From contig CAYWMP010000047.1 of assembly GCA_964459445.1 (NCBI GenBank), forward strand, positions 1 through 34,031: a stretch of 34,031 nucleotides of DNA, in the 5' to 3' direction. Every line of letters begins with the position of its first letter. The stretch's first letter is position 1. A model generated the notes under the pieces. It was not told the DNA's origin. It saw nothing but the letters and a program-made list of their open reading frames with translations, and searched no databases. Made by a program: the position numbers and the translations under genes. This document shows, piece by piece, positions 22,701-31,629 of this stretch. This DNA is from CAYWMP01 sp964459445. GTDB taxonomy: Bacteria > Desulfobacterota > DSM-4660 > Desulfatiglandales > HGW-15.

Positions 22701-24818
22701 ATGATTCACAAAAGGAATACCCACCTTAAGAAAATTCAGAACCTCACCCTACCCTTGACCCACCTTAAGGGCGTTGGCCCCAAGAGGGTTGCCCTGATGG
22801 CCCAAAGGAATATCCACACGATCCTTGATCTCCTTTTTTTCATACCGATTCGATATGAAGACAGAACGCGAATCTGGTCTATTCAAGAGTCCCATAACGG
22901 ACAACGGGTCCAGATCAAAGGAAAAGTCCTCTCTGGTCGCGAAGAGCGATCCTTCCCCATTCGAAAACGGCTTTTCAAAATATGCATTGAGGATGGAGGA
23001 CCTCCTTTGGAATTATTGTGGTTCAATTATCGGAAACCTCATTTGAGCCGCTATACTTCCCCTGGAATGGAGCTTCTTGCCTACGGCACGATCGTCCTAA
23101 AAAGGGGAAAACATCAGATGATACACCCTGAGATTATTGATTTGGACAGCCGGGATGTGGGGGATTCACTTTGCTTCTATCCCGTATATTCATGGATCCA
23201 GGGCATTTCGCCAAACCTCTTAAGGTCGATGATCGGGGTTGTTCTGGACAGCTATTTGCCTCAAATTGTCGATCCCATGCCTCAAGAAACAAGGCATCGT
23301 CTCAAACTTCCGAGCCTTCACGATGCCATTGAAAAGGTTCATCGCCCCGGGAATCTGCTCTCGCTTGATCAATTGAATGCATTCAATACATCTTTTCACA
23401 GGAGACTAGCATTTGACCGGTTTTTCCTCGTGATGCTGGCCATCGCCTTTCGCAAAAGATCACGGGAAAGGAGTCAGGGAGTCGTCTTCCCAAATTGTCC
23501 GGATCTCCTTAAAAAAATTGAAAACTGTTTTCCCTTTGATCTCACTTTGGACCAACGCCGTACCCTGGAGCGGGTAAGCAATGACCTTGCCCGCGGTAGG
23601 CCCATGAACCGTCTTCTGTTGGGCGACGTGGGTTGCGGAAAGACCGTCATAGCAGCGTCCGCCGCATCCCTTTGCGCCCAAAACGGAAAACAGACAGCCC
23701 TCATGGCGCCGACCCAGGTCCTTGCAAATCAACACTTTGAATATTTTTCAAGCCTTTCTGAAAAAATGGGGTTCAACCCCGTACTCCTGACGAGTGGTCT
23801 GAAAAAGACTGAGCGACAGGATGCCTATGACCGAATAAGATCGGGAAAATACAATCTCATTATCGGCACACAATCTCTTATTCAACAGAGGCTCTCATTT
23901 TATGATCTAGGACTTGTTGTCATTGATGAACAGCACAGGTTTGGGGTGCGACAGCGCGCATTAATTGACAGGAAAGGAAGAAATTCTCACCTGCTCGTGA
24001 TGACAGCCACGCCCATTCCAAGGACCTTGGCCATAACGGTTTATGGGGATATGGATATCTCAATGATCAAGACCTATCCGGGAGGCCGAATGCCCGTCAT
24101 CACAAAGTCCATCCCGGTAACCCGCAAAATTGAGGTTTTCGAGAGCGTTCGAGAAAAAATGCCCGCCGGAGAGCAAATTTTTGTCATCTGTCCGGTGATC
24201 GAAGGCAGTGAAGACATTGACTTGAAAAATGCGGTTGACATGGCGGACAGCCTCAAAAGGCTTTTCTCACCCCGATTCAAAATAGGACTCATACATGGCC
24301 GACTCCCTTCCGATGAAAAAGCAAGGGTTATGCACAGTTTTCGAAAAGGCCAAATACATCTCCTTGTTGGAACCACTGTTATTGAAGTGGGCGTTCACGT
24401 GCCAAAGGCCACCGTCATGATTATTGAACATCCTGAAAGATTCGGCCTAGCACAGCTCCACCAGTTAAGAGGTCGAGTCGGCAGGGGTGCCGTGAGGGGG
24501 ACCTGCTTCCTTATGGAGTCGAAAAACCTGAGCCAGTCGGCGAAATCACGATTGAAAATTCTGGAAAACACCCATGATGGATTTGAGATCGCACAGAAAG
24601 ATCTCGAATTACGGGGACAGGGGGAGCTGACGGGAATGCGACAGGCGGGAATGGGGGAGTTGGATCTTTCAGAACTCATGCGTGACCCTGATCTGTTGCT
24701 TAAGGCCAAAGAAGAGGCCCAGTATCTCGTGGATGCCGACCCTGGGCTTTCACAACCTGAGCACAAATATCTCCAAGAAATGGTCGAGTCCATCTTATCC
24801 AGGCCCATCGATTTGTGA
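22701..24818 (+). CDS. recG: ATP-dependent DNA helicase RecG
   Basis: A 705-residue superfamily 2 helicase that reverses stalled forks and processes branched DNA. The N-terminal wedge (OB-fold) domain begins with the helix-hairpin-like LTHLKGVGPKRVALMAQRNI (20-39). Motif I is GDVGCGKT (308-315, with Cys where Ser is usual, still a valid Walker A). The Walker B box is DEQH (409-412), motif III is TATPIPRTLAI, and motif VI is QLRGRVGRG. The C-terminal TRG-like region (GQGELTGMRQAGMGELDLSE) is present. The start MIHKRNT lacks a clear ribosome-binding site; a later start is possible but would cut into the wedge. Confidence 0.95.
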   Translation: MIHKRNTHLKKIQNLTLPLTHLKGVGPKRVALMAQRNIHTILDLLFFIPIRYEDRTRIWSIQESHNGQRVQIKGKVLSGREERSFPIRKRLFKICIEDGGPPLELLWFNYRKPHLSRYTSPGMELLAYGTIVLKRGKHQMIHPEIIDLDSRDVGDSLCFYPVYSWIQGISPNLLRSMIGVVLDSYLPQIVDPMPQETRHRLKLPSLHDAIEKVHRPGNLLSLDQLNAFNTSFHRRLAFDRFFLVMLAIAFRKRSRERSQGVVFPNCPDLLKKIENCFPFDLTLDQRRTLERVSNDLARGRPMNRLLLGDVGCGKTVIAASAASLCAQNGKQTALMAPTQVLANQHFEYFSSLSEKMGFNPVLLTSGLKKTERQDAYDRIRSGKYNLIIGTQSLIQQRLSFYDLGLVVIDEQHRFGVRQRALIDRKGRNSHLLVMTATPIPRTLAITVYGDMDISMIKTYPGGRMPVITKSIPVTRKIEVFESVREKMPAGEQIFVICPVIEGSEDIDLKNAVDMADSLKRLFSPRFKIGLIHGRLPSDEKARVMHSFRKGQIHLLVGTTVIEVGVHVPKATVMIIEHPERFGLAQLHQLRGRVGRGAVRGTCFLMESKNLSQSAKSRLKILENTHDGFEIAQKDLELRGQGELTGMRQAGMGELDLSELMRDPDLLLKAKEEAQYLVDADPGLSQPEHKYLQEMVESILSRPIDL

Positions 24819-24825
24819 TCGACTA

Positions 24826-24905
24826 CTTCAGTGTTCAGGTTTCAGTGTTCAGGATGCAAAATTCAGTGTTTACTGACACCTGACACCTGTTATCAGTAAC
24901 CTGCC
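24826..24905. repeat. Low-complexity TTCAG repeat tract
   Basis: Just after recG, tandem TTCAGTGTTCAGG-like units run into inverse CTGACACCTGACACCTG units. The tract is non-coding and resembles the tract before proS. It may form a broad hairpin in the recG transcript. Confidence 0.55.
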
Positions 24906-25012
24906 GAAGATCCCGCACCCACCGGTATTAGGTCGATGCGGTGATCGACATTGCCATTATATTCTTTTTGACGAAGAGTCGGCTTTGCTGTATGAATTTA
25001 GGTTCGCCGCCG

Positions 25013-25186
25013 GGAGGCTGTCCGAGAATTAGATATTTTTTTAAGCTCAAGGAAAGCGAAAATTGTAACTGCAGGAATACATTGAGGTATTTCGAGGATT
25101 TTCATTTGAGCTTGACGCAGCTTGTCCCGTCATAGCTTTAGCGAAGACGGAAGATTGGGAAAAATAGCCATTCTCGGATAGCCTCC
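25013..25186. mobile_element. Palindromic MITE-like element upstream of an aminotransferase gene
   Basis: The left end (GGAGGCTGTCCGAGAAT from 25013) matches the reverse complement of the right end (ATTCTCGGATAGCCTCC to 25186) with one mismatch over 17 bases. Both continue into a TATTTTT stretch. A second inverted layer is AAGCTCAA (25043-25050) against TTGAGCTT (25106-25113). The tip is a small hairpin, AATAC/GTATT around 25076-25091. The right arm carries about 30 extra bases including CCCGTCATAGCTTTAGCG. It ends 31 bases before the next start codon. There is no transposase. Confidence 0.6.
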
Positions 25187-25217
25187 TAGGCCTGCTTTAA
25201 ACAAGGAGACAGTTGTC

Positions 25218-26384
25218 ATGCAAGAATTCAGGAGAATGAGCCGTCTTCCGCCCTATGTCTTTAGGGTTGTGGATCAACTCAAAATGGAATTGAGACGCAA
25301 AGGCGAGGACATCATTGACCTGGGCATGGGTAATCCGGATATACCCACGCCCAAACATATCGTCGATAAACTTATCGAGGCCGCACAGAAGGGACGCAAC
25401 CACAGGTATTCCGCCTCGGCAGGGATTACCAAATTGAGACATGCCATTGCCGATTGGTATGGGCGACGTTTTGACGTTGATCTAAACCCTGAAGAAGAGG
25501 CCATTGCAACCATCGGGGCCAAAGAGGGTCTCGCACATCTCGTACTCGCCACCACCAGTCCGGGAGACGTGGTGTTCGCACCAAACCCCACCTATCCCAT
25601 TCATCCCTACTCCGTGATCATTGCAGGAGGAGACCTGAGAAGTATCCCTATTGGACCCGACAGGGACTTCTTCGAAGATCTTCTCTCGGCCACCAAACAA
25701 ACCTGGCCCAACCCCAGGATGTTGATCATCTCTTATCCGCACAATCCGACGACCGAAGTTGTGGATAGGGAATTCTTTGAGAAGATCGTCGAATTTTGCA
25801 GTGAACATGAGATGATTGTCATACATGATTTTGCCTATGCGGATCTCGTTTTCGACGGATATAGCCCTCCCAGTTTCCTGCAAATACCGGGGGCCAAGGA
25901 GATCGGAGTAGAAATCTTCAGTCTCTCCAAGAGCTATTCCATGCCGGGTTGGAGGGTAGGATTCTGTGTGGGAAATCCCGATCTGATCGCCGCCCTTCGG
26001 AGAATAAAAAGCTATCTCGACTACGGGATGTTTCAACCCATACAGATCGCCGCCATCATTGCATTGAACGGCGCCTATGAATGCGTTGAGGAGATTGTCG
26101 AGATCTACAAGCAAAGACGGGACGCTCTGGTAGACGGGTTGAACAGGATAGGCTGGGCCATAGAAAAACCGAAGGGGACCATGTTTGTCTGGGCTAAAAT
26201 CCCGGATAAATATTCAGAGATGGGGTCCCTTGAATTTGCGAAGATGCTCATGACAGAAGGGAAAGTCGCCGTATCCCCCGGAGTCGGATTCGGGCAGTAC
26301 GGGGATGATTATGTGAGATTCGCTTTGGTTGAGAATCGCCATCGCATCAACCAGGCTATTCGAGGCATCAAGCAGGTGTTATAA
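25218..26384 (+). CDS. PLP-dependent aminotransferase (AlaC/LL-DAP-aminotransferase-like)
   Basis: A 388-residue fold-type I aminotransferase. Visible marks are DLGMGNPDIPTPKHIVDKLI (34-53), YSASAGITKLRHAIADWYGR (64-83), the cofactor site at YPHNPTTEVVD (173-183) with Asp204 in VIHDFAYADL, Lys238 in SLSKSYSMPGWRVGF, and FALVENRHRINQAI near the C-terminus. The pattern is closest to the alanine aminotransferase AlaC and related LL-DAP aminotransferases. AAGGAG lies nine bases before the ATG. It is followed at 149 bases by homoserine dehydrogenase and then the ApgM-like gene, so a role around aspartate-family or alanine synthesis is likely. Confidence 0.88.
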   Translation: MQEFRRMSRLPPYVFRVVDQLKMELRRKGEDIIDLGMGNPDIPTPKHIVDKLIEAAQKGRNHRYSASAGITKLRHAIADWYGRRFDVDLNPEEEAIATIGAKEGLAHLVLATTSPGDVVFAPNPTYPIHPYSVIIAGGDLRSIPIGPDRDFFEDLLSATKQTWPNPRMLIISYPHNPTTEVVDREFFEKIVEFCSEHEMIVIHDFAYADLVFDGYSPPSFLQIPGAKEIGVEIFSLSKSYSMPGWRVGFCVGNPDLIAALRRIKSYLDYGMFQPIQIAAIIALNGAYECVEEIVEIYKQRRDALVDGLNRIGWAIEKPKGTMFVWAKIPDKYSEMGSLEFAKMLMTEGKVAVSPGVGFGQYGDDYVRFALVENRHRINQAIRGIKQVL

Positions 26385-26533
26385 TAAGGGCGAAAGGCTT
26401 AGGACATAAGGGCAAAAGCTGACGGTGATTTGCCACATTGAGTTTTGATCTTCACCTTTGCCATGCGCTGTTTTCCATCTCTATAAAGTTCGATTCACAT
26501 CACGGTAAGCACTTTTTTTCGAATGAGGTCATC

Positions 26534-27838
26534 ATGAAGCAAGTCAATGTCGGTGTCATTGGATTCGGCACGGTTGGCGCCGGAACCGTTGAGATACTTA
26601 TTGGAAACAAAGATATCATAACCAGCAGAGTGGGTTCCGAGATCGTCCTCAAAAGGATTGCCGACCTGGATATCAAATCTGACAGGGGCATTTCGGTCGA
26701 TCCGGAGATACTCACGACCGACGCCATGGACATCATCAATGACCCCGATATTCAGATTGTAATAGAACTCATGGGAGGCATTGATCTGGCAAAGGACTTC
26801 ATCCTGAAGGCCATCGAACAGGGCAAGCATGTTGTCACCGCCAATAAGGCCCTTTTGGCCGAACATGGTCCCGAGATCTATGAATCTGCTGATAAACACA
26901 ATGTGAGTCTCGGTTTTGAGGCAAGCGTTGGTGGCGGTATTCCGATTATTCGCTCCATGAAAGAAGGGGTGTGTGCAAACCGCATCAACGCCATCATGGG
27001 CATCCTGAACGGAACGTCCAACTATATCCTGACGCAGATGACTCAAAAGGGATTGTCCTATGATAAGGCGGTTCAAGAGGCTATCGGCTTAGGCTATGCA
27101 GAAGACCCACCCACGCTTGATGTAAGCGGGGCTGATGCGGCCCATAAACTAACCATACTCACATCCATTGCCTTTGGGATACCCGTATCCCTGAGCAGTA
27201 TATATAAAGAAGGAATCGACAGATTAGCGCCTGAGGATATTCAGTTTGCCGAGGAATTCGGGTATTGTTTAAAGCTGCTTGCGATTTCGAGAAGTCTGAA
27301 TGGCCGGGTCGAAGCCCGGGTGCATCCGGCAATGATCCCGAAGGATCACATTCTCGCGAATGTGAGCGGCGCCTTTAATGCCATCCATATAGATGGCGAC
27401 TTTCTTGGCCCCAACCTCTATTATGGCCTCGGTGCCGGGCGCCGACCAACGGGCAGTGCCGTGGTTTCGGACATCATGCAATTGGCAAGGCAACTCATAC
27501 ACGGCGTTTCAAACTTCATGCCCCCCCTTGCCCATGCCCGCCCCCAGAATAACGCACTTTCAATACAACCGATCGATGAACTGACCTGCCCCTATTATTT
27601 CCGATTTTCTGCCCTCGACAGACCCGGAGTCCTGTCAAAAATCTCCGGCATTTTAGGTGACCACGATATAAGCCTTTATTCAGTGCTGCAAAAAGGGCGA
27701 GAGGTCGAAGGATCTGTACCCGTGGTCATGTTAACCCACGAGGCGCAGGAGAAGAGTGTGCGAGAAGCCATGTCCAAACTGGATCAACTGGATGTCCTGA
27801 CCGATAAAACCAGGGTGATTCGGGTGGAGGAAGGATAG
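26534..27838 (+). CDS. hom: Homoserine dehydrogenase with ACT domain
   Basis: A 434-residue NAD(P)-dependent enzyme that reduces aspartate semialdehyde to homoserine. It has a dinucleotide site (VGVIGFGTVGAGTVEIL), catalytic Lys105 (VTANKALLAEHG), EASVGGGIPIIR and GILNGTSNYIL in the catalytic domain, and the substrate stretch YAEDPPTLDVSGADAAHK (188-205). A C-terminal ACT domain (about 350-430, FSALDRPGVLSKISGILGDH) probably gives feedback by threonine. An upstream in-frame start at 26438 was rejected: GAGG plus MKQVNVGVIGFG is the natural beginning. It runs directly into the ApgM-like gene 11 bases later. Confidence 0.96.
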   Translation: MKQVNVGVIGFGTVGAGTVEILIGNKDIITSRVGSEIVLKRIADLDIKSDRGISVDPEILTTDAMDIINDPDIQIVIELMGGIDLAKDFILKAIEQGKHVVTANKALLAEHGPEIYESADKHNVSLGFEASVGGGIPIIRSMKEGVCANRINAIMGILNGTSNYILTQMTQKGLSYDKAVQEAIGLGYAEDPPTLDVSGADAAHKLTILTSIAFGIPVSLSSIYKEGIDRLAPEDIQFAEEFGYCLKLLAISRSLNGRVEARVHPAMIPKDHILANVSGAFNAIHIDGDFLGPNLYYGLGAGRRPTGSAVVSDIMQLARQLIHGVSNFMPPLAHARPQNNALSIQPIDELTCPYYFRFSALDRPGVLSKISGILGDHDISLYSVLQKGREVEGSVPVVMLTHEAQEKSVREAMSKLDQLDVLTDKTRVIRVEEG

Positions 27839-27849
27839 GAAGGATCACT

Positions 27850-29067
27850 GTGAAACCTCAGAAAGGAAAAAAATATCTCCTCCTTGTGGGCGACGGCATG
27901 GGAGATTACCCCCTGGATGTGTTGGGGGGAAAATCGCCCCTAGAGGTGGCAAACACCCCCAACATGGACCGGATTGCCGCCTGCCGTATCGGATTGACTA
28001 AAACCATCCCCGTAAACATGGAACCGGGCAGCGACATCGCCAACCTCTCGCTCCTTGGATACGATCCAAGCCTATACCACACCGGTCGCGGACCCTTGGA
28101 AGCTGCAAGTATGGGCATCTCCCTCAACCCTACCGAGGTGGCCTTTAGGATGAACCTCGTAACCCTTGACTGGAAATCCGATCAGGAAATCATCATGATC
28201 AGCCACAGTTCAGGGGATCTTGCAACAAATGAAGGCGCAAAAATCGTTGAAACCCTCAAGCAGTCAATCAGCGGACCGGACAGACAAATCTATCCGGGAG
28301 TCGGTTACCGTCATCTTCTCCTTTGGAGGGACGGGCCGGAAAAGGCCGTCACAATCCCGCCCCATGATGTCCTTGACCAAAATATGGTCGATTATCTGAA
28401 TCATGCTTCCGACAATCCTATCCCTAAAATCATCAAAACTTCCTGGCAAATCCTGCAAAATCATCCTGTTAATCTCGAAAGAAGGCGAAGGGGATTAATG
28501 GAGGCCAATTCCATCTGGCCCTGGGGGCAAGGCAAATCAGTGGCACTGCCCCCCTTCGAGGAGAGATTTGGACTGAAAGGCGGCGTCATTGCCGCCGTAG
28601 ATCTGATGAAAGGCATCGGCATTTGTGCGGGCTTTGAACCCATCCATGTCGAGGGGGCGACAGGATATGTGGACACCAACTATCGGGGAAAAGGCGAAGC
28701 GGCTCTGAGGATCCTAAAGGATCTTGATTTTGTATTTTTGCATGTTGAAGCCCCGGACGAAGCAGGCCATCAGGGAGATCATGCCCTCAAAATTAAGGCT
28801 ATTGAGAATTTTGATGATAAAGTGGTGGGTACGATTCTGGAAGGACTGAAAGGATACGACGATTACAGGATCATGGTGGTGAGCGACCATTTGACCCCGA
28901 TTCCCAAGAAAACACACACCCATGAGCCCACCCCCTTTGCCTGGGCATCAAAGGCCGAACTCGCATCCAAATGCTCAGGTCACATCTTTAGCGAGAGGTC
29001 GGCTGCAAAAACCGGGCTTCTCATCGAACAGGGTCACGATCTGATGGCTTCGTTCCTTTCCGGCTAA
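27850..29067 (+). CDS. ApgM-family phosphotransferase, candidate homoserine kinase
   Basis: A 405-residue member of the cofactor-independent phosphoglycerate mutase (archaeal ApgM) branch of the alkaline phosphatase superfamily. Metal and catalytic motifs are LLVGDGMGDYPLDVLGGKSP (11-30, Asp15), PGSDIANLSLLGYDP around Ser61, HVEAPDEAGHQGD and VVSDHLTPIPKKTHTHEPTPFA. This subgroup carries the label 'proposed homoserine kinase' because it sits beside hom in genomes that lack ThrB. That is exactly the context here: GTG start 11 bases after hom, behind AGGAAGG. Homoserine phosphorylation is therefore favoured over glycerate mutase activity, on context rather than sequence proof. Confidence 0.85.
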   Translation: MKPQKGKKYLLLVGDGMGDYPLDVLGGKSPLEVANTPNMDRIAACRIGLTKTIPVNMEPGSDIANLSLLGYDPSLYHTGRGPLEAASMGISLNPTEVAFRMNLVTLDWKSDQEIIMISHSSGDLATNEGAKIVETLKQSISGPDRQIYPGVGYRHLLLWRDGPEKAVTIPPHDVLDQNMVDYLNHASDNPIPKIIKTSWQILQNHPVNLERRRRGLMEANSIWPWGQGKSVALPPFEERFGLKGGVIAAVDLMKGIGICAGFEPIHVEGATGYVDTNYRGKGEAALRILKDLDFVFLHVEAPDEAGHQGDHALKIKAIENFDDKVVGTILEGLKGYDDYRIMVVSDHLTPIPKKTHTHEPTPFAWASKAELASKCSGHIFSERSAAKTGLLIEQGHDLMASFLSG

Positions 29068-29415
29068 TCGCCGGATGCTCGCACATATGGCTACAATTCA
29101 TTGCTGAAGCCCCAAAAATTTGAAAAAGGCTAAATTGTTACGGATTTCAAAAATTCCATAAACAATACATATGCGAATACATTTAGGGCCCTATGTGTCT
29201 TATCCACCAATTTCCTGGGACATTTGCATCTTCAATGAATTCGAGTAATGAAGCCAGGTTCCGCCAGGGGATAAAGCGGGAAAACCTGGCTTCATGGAAT
29301 TCCAAATCCGCTGCTTGAAACATCGAATTCGCGATGAGAATTAGACCCCTTGATTCGCAGGTCTGTTCGAGCATTTTTGATAAGCGTAACTAATCGCCGG
29401 TTCTCTTTTGAAGGC
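29068..29415. other. Gene-free region with a long inverted repeat
   Basis: About 350 bases between the convergent ApgM-like and cyclase-family genes. ATGAAGCCAGGTT (29248-29260) pairs with AACCTGGCTTCAT (29283-29295), 13 perfect base pairs. An inner CCGC/GCGG pair (29261-29264, 29276-29279) and outer GAATTC sites (29237-29242, 29297-29302) add to it. It may act as a bidirectional terminator-like structure or be a decayed mobile element. A 63-codon frame across it on the minus strand is not convincing. Confidence 0.55.
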
Positions 29416-30351
29416 CTACTGCTTTATTGGCCTAAGCACGCCATGCTTGTCGCGCCTGAGCGGATAGGGCTGTTTGGGCAAAGGTGCGCCAGGCGATTCG
29501 AGCACTGATACGCCATATTTCCAATCCGAAGGACAAACGGCGATATAGCGAGCATACCCACCGGTCCCTCCTTCCGGTTTGGCAAACCCAATCGCAATCA
29601 AAGCACCTGCTTCAGGGACTTTATCCAAATTAGTCACACCCTCGGCCTGACAATAATGATTGTGCAGCAGCCAGTATTCCCCCTCAAGGGTCGGCGTGGT
29701 ATCCGTGTCTAAAGGTTCATGTCCGTGGAATAGTATCTTGCGGAACATATGCAAGAACTTCAGTGCCGATAGAGACACGCCGGGAAAAGGCTTTTTGTTG
29801 TAGCGGGCTACATCGGCCCATCTCTTGTGCCAATCCGAGCGAACCATGACGACAGAACCTTCCGGTATTAAGCCATGTTTCTTTTCCCACGCCATTATGT
29901 CATCAACCGAGCAATGATAGCCCGAATCCTTGACCACCTTTTCGTGGATGTCTATGACGACCAACGGCCTGATCGCGTATGTTGCTGGCAAGTCACTGAT
30001 AGTGGCTCCGTATTCCTCCCAGTGGGCAGGTGGATCCAATTGGGTACCATACTGGTCTGTAGGCAGCACATAGGACGTTGCAATAAAGCCGTGTTTTCCA
30101 AAAGTGAATTCTTGCCCTTTTCCTATGTATCCCGCCATTTCGGCGCCTGCAAGTGTTGGTTTGAATGTTGCGTTTCCAAAGCCGGGCCAGACCGGTATCG
30201 TAGGGCTAAAGGCATGAGTTAGATCGACATACTTGCAGTTCTTGAGTACCGAGTTGTACAGTGACCAAAGATCTGTTTCTCCCGAGTTGGCATCGCCAAT
30301 GGAGAAGACGACCAAAGAAACGACCAAAACAGCGAAGATAAAACGCTTCAT
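29416..30351 (-). CDS. Exported cyclase-family (PF04199-type) metal hydrolase
   Basis: A 311-residue protein with an N-terminal signal peptide (MKRFIFAVLVVSLVVFSIGD, cleavage probably near residue 22-25), so it acts in the periplasm. The body resembles the cyclase/kynurenine-formamidase/isatin-hydrolase family: YVDLTHAFSPTIPVWPGFGN (41-60), then SDWHKRW, HNHYCQAEGVTNLDKVPEAG and GTGGYARYIAV. The metal motif H-x-G-T-H-x-D-x-P-x-H reads Q100-Y-G-T-Q104-L-D106-P-P-A-H110. Two of the usual histidines are thus Gln. The substrate is unknown. I rejected the longer start at 30444; the ATG at 30351 has AAAGGGGGT upstream and begins the signal peptide. Confidence 0.85.
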   Translation of the reverse strand: MKRFIFAVLVVSLVVFSIGDANSGETDLWSLYNSVLKNCKYVDLTHAFSPTIPVWPGFGNATFKPTLAGAEMAGYIGKGQEFTFGKHGFIATSYVLPTDQYGTQLDPPAHWEEYGATISDLPATYAIRPLVVIDIHEKVVKDSGYHCSVDDIMAWEKKHGLIPEGSVVMVRSDWHKRWADVARYNKKPFPGVSLSALKFLHMFRKILFHGHEPLDTDTTPTLEGEYWLLHNHYCQAEGVTNLDKVPEAGALIAIGFAKPEGGTGGYARYIAVCPSDWKYGVSVLESPGAPLPKQPYPLRRDKHGVLRPIKQ

Positions 30352-30717
30352 GACATGACCCCCTTTCGTTTTGATAAGGATGATTTGGCAATATAGAGAA
30401 TTCAAAAGCAGGTTTGTCCGATGGGTGGACTGATTCGACTTCATTATCGCCCGTTCTCTAAGGCTTTTTCAATTTCTGGATGTAATGCAGGCTAGGAATT
30501 AGCCGCGAAATCCTTCCGGACTCCACAACTTCTTCAATTCCTAGCCCTTGGTGGGCACAATCTGATGCGTTTTTCCATATCAAGCCCTCCTCACATCAAC
30601 CAAAAGGATTAGGCGGAAATCTGGTGTAATGAGATTTATACTGAAAGCAGTACAGACATGTCAATCATCGCCAATCTGCAACATCCTGGGCGCAAAACTG
30701 CCCTCTTAGGTGCCTTA
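30352..30717. other. Gene-free region with an 11-bp inverted repeat
   Basis: About 365 bases between two minus-strand genes. GGCTAGGAATT (30490-30500) and AATTCCTAGCC (30536-30546) are perfect inverted copies enclosing 35 bases that hold a smaller TCCTTCCGGA pairing. It lies about 140 bases upstream of the exported hydrolase gene and could be a leader hairpin or operator. Nothing else is recognisable. Confidence 0.5.
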
Positions 30718-31395
30718 TCAAGACCTCGCCCAGCATGCAACCAGAAAGGCGCCGGTCTCAAGGCCCCTGGATTGTCCTTCCAATTCGATTTCTCTGGCCT
30801 CCTCTAGGTCATCATTTTTCTGGAAATGGATGGCCGTCCTGATTTCACAATCGAGCGACAATAAGTCTCGCATTTCATCCGGCGACCTGAAAATGGCACG
30901 CTGAAATAAAGCATGCCCCTTTTTCCCCGAAGCCTTTCTGCGTGTTGCCCATGGGCTCAGACTGTTCAAAGTGGCCACAATAACGGCACCCCCGGATTTT
31001 GTTACCCTTAATAGCTCCTTAACAGCGCCCTCTGCATCTTCAATGAATTCAATTGCGGTAACGGAGATCGTTTTGTCAAACATCTCGTCCCTGAAGGGTA
31101 AGCTGAGCATATCACCCTGAATGGGCTTGAAGCCTGAATACCCTATTTTGACCTTTGCCCTTTTGAGCATGGGTAAGGACAGCTCCAACCCAAGGACGTT
31201 TGCGCCTTTGGATAGTATATCCCCGGTGAACATCCCCGTGCCGCAACCCGCATCGAGTATGTTTTCATGACCTCCCGGTTCTAGCATCTCAAGGAGAAGC
31301 TTGCATTCGTATTCCCTTATGAGCTTTCCAATGGGTGTTTCAAACCATTGATCATATTCTTCGGGCCAATCATCAAAGAGTTTATCCTGAGACAT
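30718..31395 (-). CDS. Class I SAM-dependent methyltransferase
   Basis: A 225-residue small-molecule-type methyltransferase (Methyltransf_11-like). SAM-binding motif I is ILDAGCGTGMFTGDIL (46-61). The acidic strand end is VLGLELSLPMLKRA. GDMLSLPFRDEMFDKTISVT and LLRVTKSGGAVIVATLN supply the later motifs. The N-terminal FDDWPEEYDQWFETPIGKLI is a common lid for ubiquinone/menaquinone- or metabolite-type methyltransferases. The substrate cannot be named. GAAGAGGG precedes the ATG. It is separated from neighbours on both sides by gene-free DNA, so it is probably transcribed alone. Confidence 0.88.
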   Translation of the reverse strand: MSQDKLFDDWPEEYDQWFETPIGKLIREYECKLLLEMLEPGGHENILDAGCGTGMFTGDILSKGANVLGLELSLPMLKRAKVKIGYSGFKPIQGDMLSLPFRDEMFDKTISVTAIEFIEDAEGAVKELLRVTKSGGAVIVATLNSLSPWATRRKASGKKGHALFQRAIFRSPDEMRDLLSLDCEIRTAIHFQKNDDLEEAREIELEGQSRGLETGAFLVACWARS

Positions 31396-31629
31396 GTATC
31401 CCTCTTCCCTTATACTATACCACGCTATATCTATTCATTCAATTATTTGGAGAGGGGAACCGCGCCGACCCGTCGCGCCGAAGTAGCGACGAAGGCGGAA
31501 GCTACTTAGAGCGCCCGTCCTCCGCAGTAGACTGCCCGTCCGCCGCAATGCTATGGATGGCGGGCTACGGAGGATGGAAAGGCGGGTTGCCAAGATAGCA
31601 GATGATGAGCTAAAAAGGATATCAAAATT

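Noticed and set aside
24941..25135. 64-codon plus-strand frame after recG
   Set aside because: It runs into the MITE-like element, has no ribosome-binding site and no family-like pattern.
29183..29374. 63-codon minus-strand frame across the inverted repeat
   Set aside because: No ribosome-binding site; its sequence is largely dictated by the palindrome; no recognisable family.
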